Below are positions 1 through 6,123 of a stretch of 6,613 bases of DNA, piece after piece. The DNA is from an uncultured Oscillospiraceae bacterium (GTDB lineage: Bacteria; Bacillota; Clostridia; Oscillospirales; Oscillospiraceae): positions 1 through 6,613 of the forward strand of contig CAJUPU010000053.1 of assembly GCA_910588495.1 (NCBI GenBank), given 5' to 3'. A program made the translations under genes and the position numbers. Numbering within the stretch: position 1 is the first letter of the stretch; every line of letters starts with the position of its first letter. The notes beneath the pieces were generated by a model. That model ran no database searches. It saw only the letters and a program-made list of their open reading frames with translations, and had not been told where the DNA came from.

Positions 1-179
1 AGGACGATGAACTCCTTGTCCTTGATATCCAGATTGAACTCCTGGACGGCAATGACACCCTCGGCGGTCACCTGGAGGTTGACTTTCTTCTCGGTGTCTC
101 CGGCCTTTTTCTTGCCTTTTTTCTGTCCGCCGCTGTGAGGATATATTTTGGTGATGCCCTTCAAATTCAAACTTGCCAT
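1..179 (-). CDS. Sugar ABC transporter ATP-binding protein, UgpC/MsmX type (N-terminal fragment)
   Basis: This gene is cut by the left window edge, and only its first 60 residues are visible. The protein begins MASLNLKGITKIYP and later reads AVQEFNLDIKDKEFIVL. That is the N-terminal beta-strand region of MalK/UgpC/MsmX-class ATPases, which couple ATP hydrolysis to CUT1 oligosaccharide importers at the inner face of the membrane. Walker A (GPSGCGKS in the family) should follow directly but lies outside the window. Between KIYP and AVQEF there is an insert of about 24 residues with a lysine-rich stretch (KKGKKK at residues 20-25); MsmX-like proteins usually have only a few residues there. The ATG at 177-179 is chosen because the family start aligns there and no in-frame start was seen in the codons just upstream. 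Its ribosome binding site is poor (GAGAG-like at best). It lies 198 bp after the isomerase gene, so it may be expressed separately. Such ATPases often serve several transporters. The family call is confident; the substrate is unknown. Confidence 0.85.
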   Translation of the reverse strand, partial: MASLNLKGITKIYPHSGGQKKGKKKAGDTEKKVNLQVTAEGVIAVQEFNLDIKDKEFIV

Positions 180-192
180 AACTCTCGGCCCT

Positions 193-237
193 GGCGAAGG
201 GGCCTCCGCCGCCTTCGCCTCGCCCCGGCCAAGGGGC
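193..237. repeat. Two adjacent GC-rich inverted repeats
   Basis: GGCGAAGG (193-200) and CCTTCGCC (212-219) form a perfect 8-bp stem with an 11-nt loop. Immediately beside it GCCCC (222-226) and GGGGC (233-237) form a 5-bp stem with a 6-nt loop. Both can fold in RNA from either strand. On the minus strand they lie in the untranslated leader within 60 nt of the ABC ATPase start codon, where they could affect translation or RNA stability. That role is inference. GC-rich DNA forms short stems by chance, so only the 8-bp stem is notable. Confidence 0.5.
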
Positions 238-299
238 TTTACGACAGGTCTCCACACTGCCGCACCGCGAGCCGCCGCGGTCTTCCTCCTTTTTCAGGC

Positions 300-345
300 G
301 CCGGCCGCTGTAAGCGTGGAGCAGCGGGCCGGCCCTTTTTTATTT
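300..345 (+). terminator. Intrinsic-terminator-like hairpin facing the plus strand
   Basis: GCCGGCCGCTG (300-310) pairs with CAGC plus GGCCGGC (322-325 and 327-333). This gives an 11-bp stem with one bulged G at 326 and an 11-nt loop (311-321). On the plus strand it is followed by CC and then TTTTTTATTT (336-345), the classic layout of a rho-independent terminator. Read on the minus strand, the direction of both neighbouring genes, the stem is followed by GCCTGAAAAAGG with no U-tract, so it is not a canonical terminator for the isomerase operon. There is no obvious plus-strand gene for it to end. Confidence 0.55.
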
Positions 346-377
346 GCATACCCTCTCGGGGAATGGAGTCACAATGC

Positions 378-1856
378 TCAGCGGAAGGGGTTCTCCGTGG
401 GATAGGGCAGGCTCTTGGGCTGGTTGTAGGCGACATCCTGAATCCCAAGGAACTTGAACACCTCGAACAGCGCCTTGCCATAGTGCCCGAAGGCCACGGC
501 CCCGTGGTGGGGATAGCGCTTCTGGATGAGCACATGGCGGTAGAACCGGCCCATCTCGGGAATAGCGAACACGCCGATGCCGCCGAAGCTGCCCGTGGCC
601 ACCGGAAGCACCTCGCCCTGGGCGATGTAGGACCGGAGCACGCCGTCGCTGTCGCACTGGAGGCGGTAGAAGGTGATATCGCTGGCGGCGATGTCCCCCT
701 CCAGGGTGCCCCGGGTGAAGTCGGGTTCGCCGCCGTTTTCCAGCAGGCGGTTCTGGATGAGCTGATACTTGACGGCCCGGTCCGCGCACAGCTTGCAGGC
801 GGGGGTGTTGCCGCAGTGGAAGCCCATGAAGGTATCCGTCAGCCGATAGTCAAACTTACCCTTGATCTGCTCCGCCCACAACTGGGCGGGGACGGAGTTG
901 TTGATGTCCAGCAGAGTCACCGTATCCCCGGAAACGCACATGCCGATGTACTCACTGAGCGCGCCGTAGATGTCCACCTCACAGGCAACCGGGATGCCCC
1001 GGCTCACCAGACGGGAGTTCACATAGCAGGGCTCAAAGCCGAACTGGCTGGGAAACGCGGGCCAGCACTTGTCCGCGAAGGCCACGTACTTCCGGGCCCC
1101 CTTGTGCTTCTCCGCCCAGTCCAGCAGCGTCAGCTCGAACTGAGCCATCCGCTCGCCCAGATCGGGGTAGTAGCGCCCCTCGCCCATCTCGGCGGCCATT
1201 TCCGCGCAGACCGCCGGGATGCGGGGATCACCGGCGTGCTCCCGGTAGCTCACCAGCAGGTCCAGCTCGGAGTTCTCCTCCACCTCCACGCCCAGCTCGT
1301 ACAGGCCCTTGATGGGGGCGTTGCAGGCAAAGAAATCCTGAGGCCGGGGGCCGAAGGTGATGATTTTCAGATTGCGCACGCCGATAACGGCCCGGGCGAT
1401 GGGGACAAACTCGGCGATCATTCCGGCGACGTCCTCCGCCGTGCCCACGGGGTACTCGGGGATATAGCCCTTGAGATGCCGCATCCCCAGGTTATAGGAG
1501 CAGTTCAGCATTCCGCAGTAGGCGTCGCCCCGTCCGTTGATCAGGTCCCCGTCCCCCTCGGCGGCGGCCACAAACATGCAGGGGCCGTCAAAATTCCGGG
1601 CAATCAGCGTCTCCGGCGTCTCGGGGCCGAAGTTGCCCAGGAACACCACCAGGGCGTTGCAGCCATGGGCTTTCACGTCCTCCACGGCTTTCAGCATTCC
1701 CTGCTCGTTTTCCACCGTGACAGGGCATTCGTACAGCTCGCCGGAACAGGCGGCCTTGACGGCGGCCCGGCGCTTCTCGCTCAGGGCGACGGGAAAGCAG
1801 TCCCGGGAGACGGCGACGAGGCCCAGCTTTACCTCGGGAATATTGGTCAATTGCAT
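378..1856 (-). CDS. L-fucose/L-arabinose isomerase-family sugar isomerase
   Basis: The 492-residue protein belongs to the L-fucose/L-arabinose isomerase superfamily (COG2407-like), cytoplasmic metal-dependent aldose-ketose isomerases. Family-type segments are VFLGNFGPETPE (71-82), ACEVDIYGAL (291-300), LLDINN (315-320) and FHCGNTP (346-352). In E. coli FucI the metal ligands are Glu337, Asp361 and a C-terminal His. Here Glu293 and Asp317 are separated by the same 24 residues, and His450/His451 in YPHHGAVAFGHYG fit the third ligand. It is shorter than FucI (about 590 residues), as usual for this branch. The ATG at 1854-1856 is preferred over an in-frame start at 1904. It has a good AAAGGAG nine bases upstream, and the longer form would run 32 bp into the DUF4867 gene. 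It lies 16 bp after that gene, last in the operon. Its substrate cannot be read from sequence. A xylulokinase partner suggests an aldose giving xylulose (xylose or lyxose); D-arabinose, L-fucose or L-arabinose are alternatives. Confidence 0.88.
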   Translation of the reverse strand: MQLTNIPEVKLGLVAVSRDCFPVALSEKRRAAVKAACSGELYECPVTVENEQGMLKAVEDVKAHGCNALVVFLGNFGPETPETLIARNFDGPCMFVAAAEGDGDLINGRGDAYCGMLNCSYNLGMRHLKGYIPEYPVGTAEDVAGMIAEFVPIARAVIGVRNLKIITFGPRPQDFFACNAPIKGLYELGVEVEENSELDLLVSYREHAGDPRIPAVCAEMAAEMGEGRYYPDLGERMAQFELTLLDWAEKHKGARKYVAFADKCWPAFPSQFGFEPCYVNSRLVSRGIPVACEVDIYGALSEYIGMCVSGDTVTLLDINNSVPAQLWAEQIKGKFDYRLTDTFMGFHCGNTPACKLCADRAVKYQLIQNRLLENGGEPDFTRGTLEGDIAASDITFYRLQCDSDGVLRSYIAQGEVLPVATGSFGGIGVFAIPEMGRFYRHVLIQKRYPHHGAVAFGHYGKALFEVFKFLGIQDVAYNQPKSLPYPTENPFR

Positions 1857-1865
1857 AGAATCTTT

Positions 1866-1872
1866 CTCCTTT
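1866..1872 (-). promoter_or_regulatory. Ribosome binding site of the isomerase gene
   Basis: AAAGGAG on the minus strand lies nine bases before the ATG at 1856 and directly abuts the TGA stop of the DUF4867 gene (1873-1875). It settles the isomerase start and suggests coupled translation. Confidence 0.8.
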
Positions 1873-2508
1873 TCAAAGATCGTTTTTGATATCAATGTTC
1901 TCACCTGTCAGGCCCACCCAGGCCCCCTGTCCGGCCTCGCCGGAGTCCGGGTGCGCCAGCAGCCATTTGTTTTTCGCCCACAGGCGGTCATCCTCCGCGT
2001 TCAGCGGCGTGAGGACAGGCCTGGCCTCGTTGGTGCCCCTGGGCAGCGCCACCGCCACCCGAAACCCCTTTGCCCCATCCACATGGCAGGGGGCGTAGTG
2101 CAGCGTCGTGGCGTAGACCTCCACCACCGCCCCGGCGGGGATCCGGAAGGCCCGGACACAGGCGGTATCCAGCCGGCCGTCCACCATTTCCTCCTGTTTT
2201 GCCAGCAGGAGAATGAAGTCCGACGCTCCGATGTTGACCTCGCTGTCCCGGTGGTACTCCAGGCAGTTGAGCTTGGTATTGCGGCCCCAGCACATGCCGA
2301 TTTGTACCGGCATCCCGCCGTAGGCGTGGTCCTGGAACCGCCGGAAGATATCGCAGCCTTCCAAGGCGGCGATGGACGGCTCATAGGCCGTGCCCTCCTT
2401 CGGCAGGGGGATGGCCTCCATGGCCCAGAGCAGCTTTTCCGTGTCATAGCCGGTGAGCACCTGGCCGTAGGCCCGGAAGGCGGGGCTGTAAACAGATTCA
2501 ATCTTCAT
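1873..2508 (-). CDS. DUF4867 family cupin-like protein
   Basis: This is a 211-residue soluble protein with no signal peptide or membrane segment. I recognise it as the DUF4867 family, found in Firmicutes sugar-utilisation loci and without an established function that I know of. Conserved-looking blocks are GGMPVQIGMCWGRNTKLNCL (64-83), EYHRDSE (84-90), VPAG-like IPAGAVVEVYATTLHYAPC (123-141) and KNKWLLAHP (179-187). The ExHxxxE cluster (Glu84, His86, Glu90) followed by a second-half histidine (His137) resembles the two metal-binding motifs of cupins, which suggests a metal-dependent double-stranded beta-helix acting on a sugar or sugar acid. This is inference. The start has AAAGGAGG six bases upstream. 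The gene sits 12 bp after the xylulokinase and 16 bp before the isomerase, so it is probably made together with both. Possible roles include an aldose epimerase or mutarotase, a lyxose-type isomerase, or a small-molecule binding partner. The family call is fairly sure; the activity is open. Confidence 0.8.
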   Translation of the reverse strand: MKIESVYSPAFRAYGQVLTGYDTEKLLWAMEAIPLPKEGTAYEPSIAALEGCDIFRRFQDHAYGGMPVQIGMCWGRNTKLNCLEYHRDSEVNIGASDFILLLAKQEEMVDGRLDTACVRAFRIPAGAVVEVYATTLHYAPCHVDGAKGFRVAVALPRGTNEARPVLTPLNAEDDRLWAKNKWLLAHPDSGEAGQGAWVGLTGENIDIKNDL

Positions 2509-2514
2509 GGGGTT

Positions 2515-2522
2515 CCTCCTTT
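2515..2522 (-). promoter_or_regulatory. Ribosome binding site of the DUF4867 gene
   Basis: AAAGGAGG on the minus strand, six bases before the ATG at 2508, is the strongest match to the anti-Shine-Dalgarno sequence at any junction in the window. Its first two bases are the last two of the xylulokinase TAA stop (2521-2523), so termination and initiation sites overlap. Confidence 0.8.
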
Positions 2523-3996
2523 AAAGAAGCTGGGGGAACAGCGCCTTGCAGGCGGGGTAGATTTTTTGGAACTGCCGGTACCGCTCCTCATAGAGGGCGG
2601 TCAGCTCCGCCTCCGGCTCCACGGTGCCGGCAACGCGCACCAGGGCGTCCGCCGCCGCCTGGACGGAGGGGAACCGCCCCGCCGCCACCATGGCCAGCAT
2701 GGCCCCGCCGTAGCCGGGTCCCTGCTCTGTGGCCACGATGTCCAGGGGGATGCCCAGGACATTGGCCATGATGGTCCGCCAGAGCCCGGACTTGCTGCCC
2801 CCGCCGCAGATGTTGGAGCGGGGAATCTCCACGCCCAGGCTCCGGGCCACCTCAAAGCTGTCCCGGATGGCGAAGGCCACGCCCTCCAGCACTGCCTGGA
2901 GCAGGTCCGCCCGGGTGGTGTCCATGGTCATGCCAATCAAGCAGCCCCGGGCGCCGGTGTCGTTGATGGGGCTGCGCTCTCCCATGAGGTAGGGGAGGAA
3001 AAACACATGGTTCCGACCCAGCTTTTCCGGGGTAATCGCCGCCTGTTCCCCGGCGTAGTCCTGGGTCGTTAAAATATCCTCCATCCACCACTTGTTGCAG
3101 CTGGCGGCGGAGAGCATGCAGCCCATGAGGTGGTATCCGCCGTCGGCGTGGGCGAAGGAGTGAAGGGCGTTGTTGGGGTCCACGCCGAAGGTTTTGCTGG
3201 AGATAAAGATGGTCCCGGAGGTGCCCAGGCTGATGTTGCAGCCCCCGTCCCCCACGGTGCCCGTGCCCACGGCGGCGGCGGCGTTGTCCCCCGCCCCGGC
3301 GCAGACCACCGTCGTTTCCGCCAGGCCCAGGGCCCTCGCCATGTCCGGCTTGAGGGTGCCCACGGCCTCATAGCTCTCAAAAACCTTCGCCATCTGGGAC
3401 TCCCGCAGGCCGCACAGCTCCAGCATCTCCGGGCTCCAGCGCTTGTGCTCCACGTCGAAGAGGAGCATCCCCGAGGCGTCGGAGACATCGGTGCAGTGAA
3501 CTCCGGTGAGGCAGTAGTTGATGTAGTCCTTGGGCAGCATCACCTTGTCGATTCTGGCGAACAGCTCCGGCTCGTTCTTCCGCATCCAGAGGAGCTTAGG
3601 GGCCGTGAAGCCCGCGAAGGCGATGTTGGCGGTATACCGGCTGATTTTTTCCCGGCCCACGATCTTGTTGAGGTAGTCCACCTCCTGAGCGGTGCGGCCG
3701 TCGTTCCAGAGAATGGCGGGGCGGAGGACCCGGTCCTCCCCGTCCAGGGCCACCAGCCCGTGCATCTGCCCGCCGCAGCCGATGGCCGCAATCTGGGTCT
3801 TATCGCAGTCCGCCGTCAACTCCCGGATGCCAGTCACCACCGCTTCCAGCCAGTCCGCCGGGTTCTGCTCGGACCAGCCAGGCTTGGGAAAAGACAGCGG
3901 GTATTCCCGGGAGACGATGTTTTGGATTTGTCCCTCCTCGTCCATCAGCAGCAGCTTGACGGCGGAGGTGCCCAGGTCGATTCCAATATACAGCAT
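2521..3996 (-). CDS. xylB: Xylulokinase (FGGY carbohydrate kinase)
   Basis: The 491-residue protein matches the length of typical xylulokinases (about 480-500). It transfers phosphate from ATP to D-xylulose in the cytoplasm, giving D-xylulose 5-phosphate for the pentose phosphate pathway. The N-terminal FGGY domain has the phosphate loop DLGTS (7-11), the substrate-contact segment GQMHG (76-80) and WNDGR (97-101), all as in E. coli XylB. GAGDNAA (234-240) places Asp237 as the catalytic base, corresponding to E. coli Asp233. The C-terminal ATP-binding domain has SLGTSG (256-261), GERSP (339-343) and GGGSKS (398-403). No key residue appears to be missing. The start ATG at 3994-3996 has a TAAGGAG site seven bases upstream and gives the family N-terminus MLYIGIDLGT. 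It lies 11 bp after the GH3 gene. FGGY kinases are sometimes misassigned, and a ribulokinase or related activity is the main alternative, but the MHG and WNDGR motifs favour xylulose. Confidence 0.93.
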   Translation of the reverse strand: MLYIGIDLGTSAVKLLLMDEEGQIQNIVSREYPLSFPKPGWSEQNPADWLEAVVTGIRELTADCDKTQIAAIGCGGQMHGLVALDGEDRVLRPAILWNDGRTAQEVDYLNKIVGREKISRYTANIAFAGFTAPKLLWMRKNEPELFARIDKVMLPKDYINYCLTGVHCTDVSDASGMLLFDVEHKRWSPEMLELCGLRESQMAKVFESYEAVGTLKPDMARALGLAETTVVCAGAGDNAAAAVGTGTVGDGGCNISLGTSGTIFISSKTFGVDPNNALHSFAHADGGYHLMGCMLSAASCNKWWMEDILTTQDYAGEQAAITPEKLGRNHVFFLPYLMGERSPINDTGARGCLIGMTMDTTRADLLQAVLEGVAFAIRDSFEVARSLGVEIPRSNICGGGSKSGLWRTIMANVLGIPLDIVATEQGPGYGGAMLAMVAAGRFPSVQAAADALVRVAGTVEPEAELTALYEERYRQFQKIYPACKALFPQLL

Positions 3997-4003
3997 GTCG
4001 TTT

Positions 4004-4010
4004 CTCCTTA
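4004..4010 (-). promoter_or_regulatory. Ribosome binding site of the xylulokinase gene
   Basis: TAAGGAG on the minus strand lies seven bases before the ATG at 3996. Its first three bases are the TAA stop codon of the GH3 gene (4008-4010), so a ribosome finishing the hydrolase stands on the next initiation site. Confidence 0.8.
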
Positions 4011-6104
4011 TGTCCGGCGGATAGAGGTGCTGACTGCGGTCTTTCCCGTCAGCCGGGCGGTGCGGGCGTCCGGCTGGCCCAGGCCCGCGTACAGGGTCCA
4101 GGTCCCGCTGCCGGGAATCCGCTCTCCGGCGGCGTTGACCACGGTGAAGGCCGAGGGCTCTATGGGAATGTCCACCGTCTTCGTCTCCCCCGCCCCCAGC
4201 TCGATCCGCCGGAAGCCGCAGAGGATGGGATTGGGCGGCGCGTCGGGGGACGCCTCGTCCTTCAAATAGAGCTGCACCACCTCCTGGGCGGCCCGCCCGC
4301 CCCGGTTCTCCACTGTGACCCGGGCGGAGGCCTCTCCGGCGGTGACGGCGGTGACCGCCGCGTCGCCGTAGGTCAGACCGTAGCCGAAGGGATACAGGGG
4401 CTCGCCCCGGTAGTAGCGGTAGGTCCGGTTGGTCATGGCGTAGTCGGTAAAGGCGGGCAGCTCCTCCAGGGCCCCGTCCCGGTAGAAGGTCACGGGCAGC
4501 TTGCCGGAGGGAGACGCTTTGCCGAAAATCAGGTCCGCAATGGCCCGGCCTCCCCCGGCGCCGGGATACCAGCCCAGGAGAATGGCGTCCGCTTGGGTCT
4601 CGGCCTCGCTGAGGTCGATGGCGCTTCCCGCCAAAAGGACCACCAGCGTGGGCTTCCCCGCCGCCAGCACGTGCCGCAGCAGCATCCGCTGGGGCGAGGG
4701 CAGGAGAAGATCCTCCTTGTCACCGGAACCGGCGGCGTTGCCCTCGTCGGGCTGTTCGCCCTCCAGAGTCTCGTCCAGGCCCAGGACCAGGACCACCACG
4801 TCGCTGTGCTTCACCACCGCCAGGGCCTCCGTCATGCGGTCGCTGGCCTGGGCCAGGGGCTCCACCCGGTCCCGCCAGAGGTGGCAGCCTTCCGCATACA
4901 GCACCCGGCCATGGCCCTCCATGGCGTCCTGGATGCCCTCCAAGACGGTGACATAGCGGGAGGCGGTGCCGTGGTAGTTCCCCACCAGAGCCGCCCGGCT
5001 GTTGGCGTTGGGGCCGATGACCCCGACGGTGCCCACCGTCTCCGGGTTCAGGGGCAAAAGCCCGCTGTTTTTCAGCAGCACGCAGGACTCCAGGGCAGCC
5101 TTGTGGGCCAGGGCCAAATGCTCCGGGCACTCCACCGCCTCATAGGGGATGGAGTCGTACTCGCTCCCCTCCCCCAGGACGCCCAGGAGATACCGGGTGG
5201 TAAAGAGCCGCTCGGCGGCAATTGTAATATCCTCCTCGGAGATCAGCCCCTCCCGCAGAGCCAGGAGCAAACAGCGGTAACAGTCGCCGCAGTTCAGGTC
5301 ACAGCCGTTTTTCAGCGCCAGGGCCACGGACTGGGCGGTGTTCTCCGTGACCATGTGCCCGGTGTGGAAATCCCGGATGGCCCAGCAGTCGGAGACCACG
5401 TGGCCCTGGAAACCCCAGCGGCCCCGGAGGATGTCTTTCAGCAGCGTCTCGCTGCCGCAGCAGGGCTCGCCGTTGGTACGGTTGTAGGCCCCCATGACGG
5501 CCTCCACCCCCGCGTCCTTGACGCAGGCCTCGAAGGCGGGGAGATAGGTCTCCTCCATGTCCTTGGGGGAGGCCACGGCGTTAAACTTGTGCCGTAGGCT
5601 CTCCGGCCCGCTGTGGACGGCGAAATGCTTGGCGCAGGCGGAGGCTTTCATGGTTTCGCCGCTGCCCTGGAGACCCCGTACATAGGCCTTGCCCAGTTGG
5701 GCGGTGAGGAAGGGGTCCTCGCCGTAAGTCTCGTGCCCCCGGCCCCAGCGTGGGTCCCGGAAGATGTTGACGTTGGGGGACCAGAAGGTCAGGCCCTTGT
5801 AGATGTCCCGGTCGTCCTGGGCGGAGAGGGCGTTGTACTTGGCCCGGCCCTCGGTGGCGGCCACGTCCCCCAGCTTTTCCAAAAGCTCCTCGTCAAACAT
5901 GGCCGCCAGGCCGATAGCCTGGGGAAAGCTGGTGGCGGTGCCCGCCCGGGCCACGCCGTGAAGGGCCTCGTTCCACCAGTTGTAGGCGGGGACCCCCAGA
6001 TGGGGAATAGGCGGCGCGCTATAGCTCAGCTGGCCGGCCTTTTCCTCCAGGCTCATCTGCGCCACCAGAGCCCTGGCCCGCCGCCGCGCGGTTTCTCGAT
6101 CCAT
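4008..6104 (-). CDS. Glycoside hydrolase family 3 beta-xylosidase/beta-glucosidase
   Basis: The 698-residue enzyme hydrolyses terminal beta-linked sugars with retention. Domains in order are the GH3 TIM barrel (about 15-310), the GH3 C-terminal alpha/beta sandwich (about 340-575) and a fibronectin III-like domain (about 595-680). No PA14 insert is seen. Key segments are NWWNEALHG (42-50), RDPRWGRGHETYGEDP (116-131), AKHFAVH (158-164) and VVSDCWA (236-242), where Asp239 is the predicted nucleophile. The acid/base is expected among the glutamates of GLDETLEGE (442-450). The NWWNEALHG type is common in beta-xylosidases, and the xylulokinase next door supports xylose release; glucosidase or arabinofuranosidase activity is possible. 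The N-terminus MDRETARRRA has no signal peptide, so it should act on imported oligosaccharides. The ATG at 6102-6104 is chosen over an in-frame start at 6230. It has AAAGGAG eight bases upstream and the family N-terminus, while the extension would overlap the DUF624 gene. A CxxCxxC cluster (272, 275, 278) is unusual. Confidence 0.93.
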   Translation of the reverse strand: MDRETARRRARALVAQMSLEEKAGQLSYSAPPIPHLGVPAYNWWNEALHGVARAGTATSFPQAIGLAAMFDEELLEKLGDVAATEGRAKYNALSAQDDRDIYKGLTFWSPNVNIFRDPRWGRGHETYGEDPFLTAQLGKAYVRGLQGSGETMKASACAKHFAVHSGPESLRHKFNAVASPKDMEETYLPAFEACVKDAGVEAVMGAYNRTNGEPCCGSETLLKDILRGRWGFQGHVVSDCWAIRDFHTGHMVTENTAQSVALALKNGCDLNCGDCYRCLLLALREGLISEEDITIAAERLFTTRYLLGVLGEGSEYDSIPYEAVECPEHLALAHKAALESCVLLKNSGLLPLNPETVGTVGVIGPNANSRAALVGNYHGTASRYVTVLEGIQDAMEGHGRVLYAEGCHLWRDRVEPLAQASDRMTEALAVVKHSDVVVLVLGLDETLEGEQPDEGNAAGSGDKEDLLLPSPQRMLLRHVLAAGKPTLVVLLAGSAIDLSEAETQADAILLGWYPGAGGGRAIADLIFGKASPSGKLPVTFYRDGALEELPAFTDYAMTNRTYRYYRGEPLYPFGYGLTYGDAAVTAVTAGEASARVTVENRGGRAAQEVVQLYLKDEASPDAPPNPILCGFRRIELGAGETKTVDIPIEPSAFTVVNAAGERIPGSGTWTLYAGLGQPDARTARLTGKTAVSTSIRRT

Positions 6105-6112
6105 AAGCAATT

Positions 6113-6119
6113 CTCCTTT
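6113..6119 (-). promoter_or_regulatory. Ribosome binding site of the GH3 gene
   Basis: AAAGGAG on the minus strand, eight bases before the ATG at 6104 and in the 19-bp gap after the DUF624 stop (TGA, 6124-6126). It fixes the hydrolase start at 6104 rather than the upstream in-frame start. Confidence 0.8.
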
Positions 6120-6123
6120 GGGT

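Larger units (their letters stand above)
180..377. other. Hairpin-rich intergenic region before the ABC ATPase gene
   Basis: This 198-bp gap is the only sizeable non-coding stretch in the window. It contains three GC-rich inverted repeats: 193-219, 222-237 and 300-333. On the minus strand it also has an orphan AAAAAGGAGGAAGA at 281-294, which looks like a strong ribosome binding site but has no start codon at a usable distance. No convincing sigma-70 promoter for the ATPase gene was found. No small ORF with family resemblance was seen on either strand. For a transcript from the isomerase gene this would be either a structured read-through leader or a processing site. Confidence 0.6.

Noticed and set aside
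141..148. TATATT as a plus-strand -10 box that could feed the plus-strand terminator
   Set aside because: It has no acceptable -35 partner and is explained by the ATPase codons for Lys-Ile-Tyr.
343..374. A possible minus-strand promoter (TTGTGA, 18 bp, TATGCA) just after the isomerase gene
   Set aside because: Both hexamers match the sigma-70 consensus poorly, so it cannot be told from chance.
148..405. An 85-codon plus-strand frame across the intergenic gap, possible small gene ended by the plus-strand terminator
   Set aside because: It starts with TTG, has no good ribosome binding site, has a low-complexity translation, overlaps the isomerase 3' end, and runs through the hairpin instead of stopping before it.
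135..1889. A 584-codon plus-strand open frame antisense to the isomerase gene, with similar long plus-strand frames at 1537-3072, 3130-4269 and 4593-5597
   Set aside because: They lie opposite genes with clear families, show low-complexity Gly/Ala/Pro/Arg/His-rich translations without recognisable domains, and arise readily opposite GC-rich coding frames.
1857..1904. Upstream extension of the isomerase frame to 1904 (16 extra residues)
   Set aside because: It would include the AAAGGAG site itself in the coding region and overlap the DUF4867 C-terminus; the ATG at 1856 fits both the family and the ribosome binding site.
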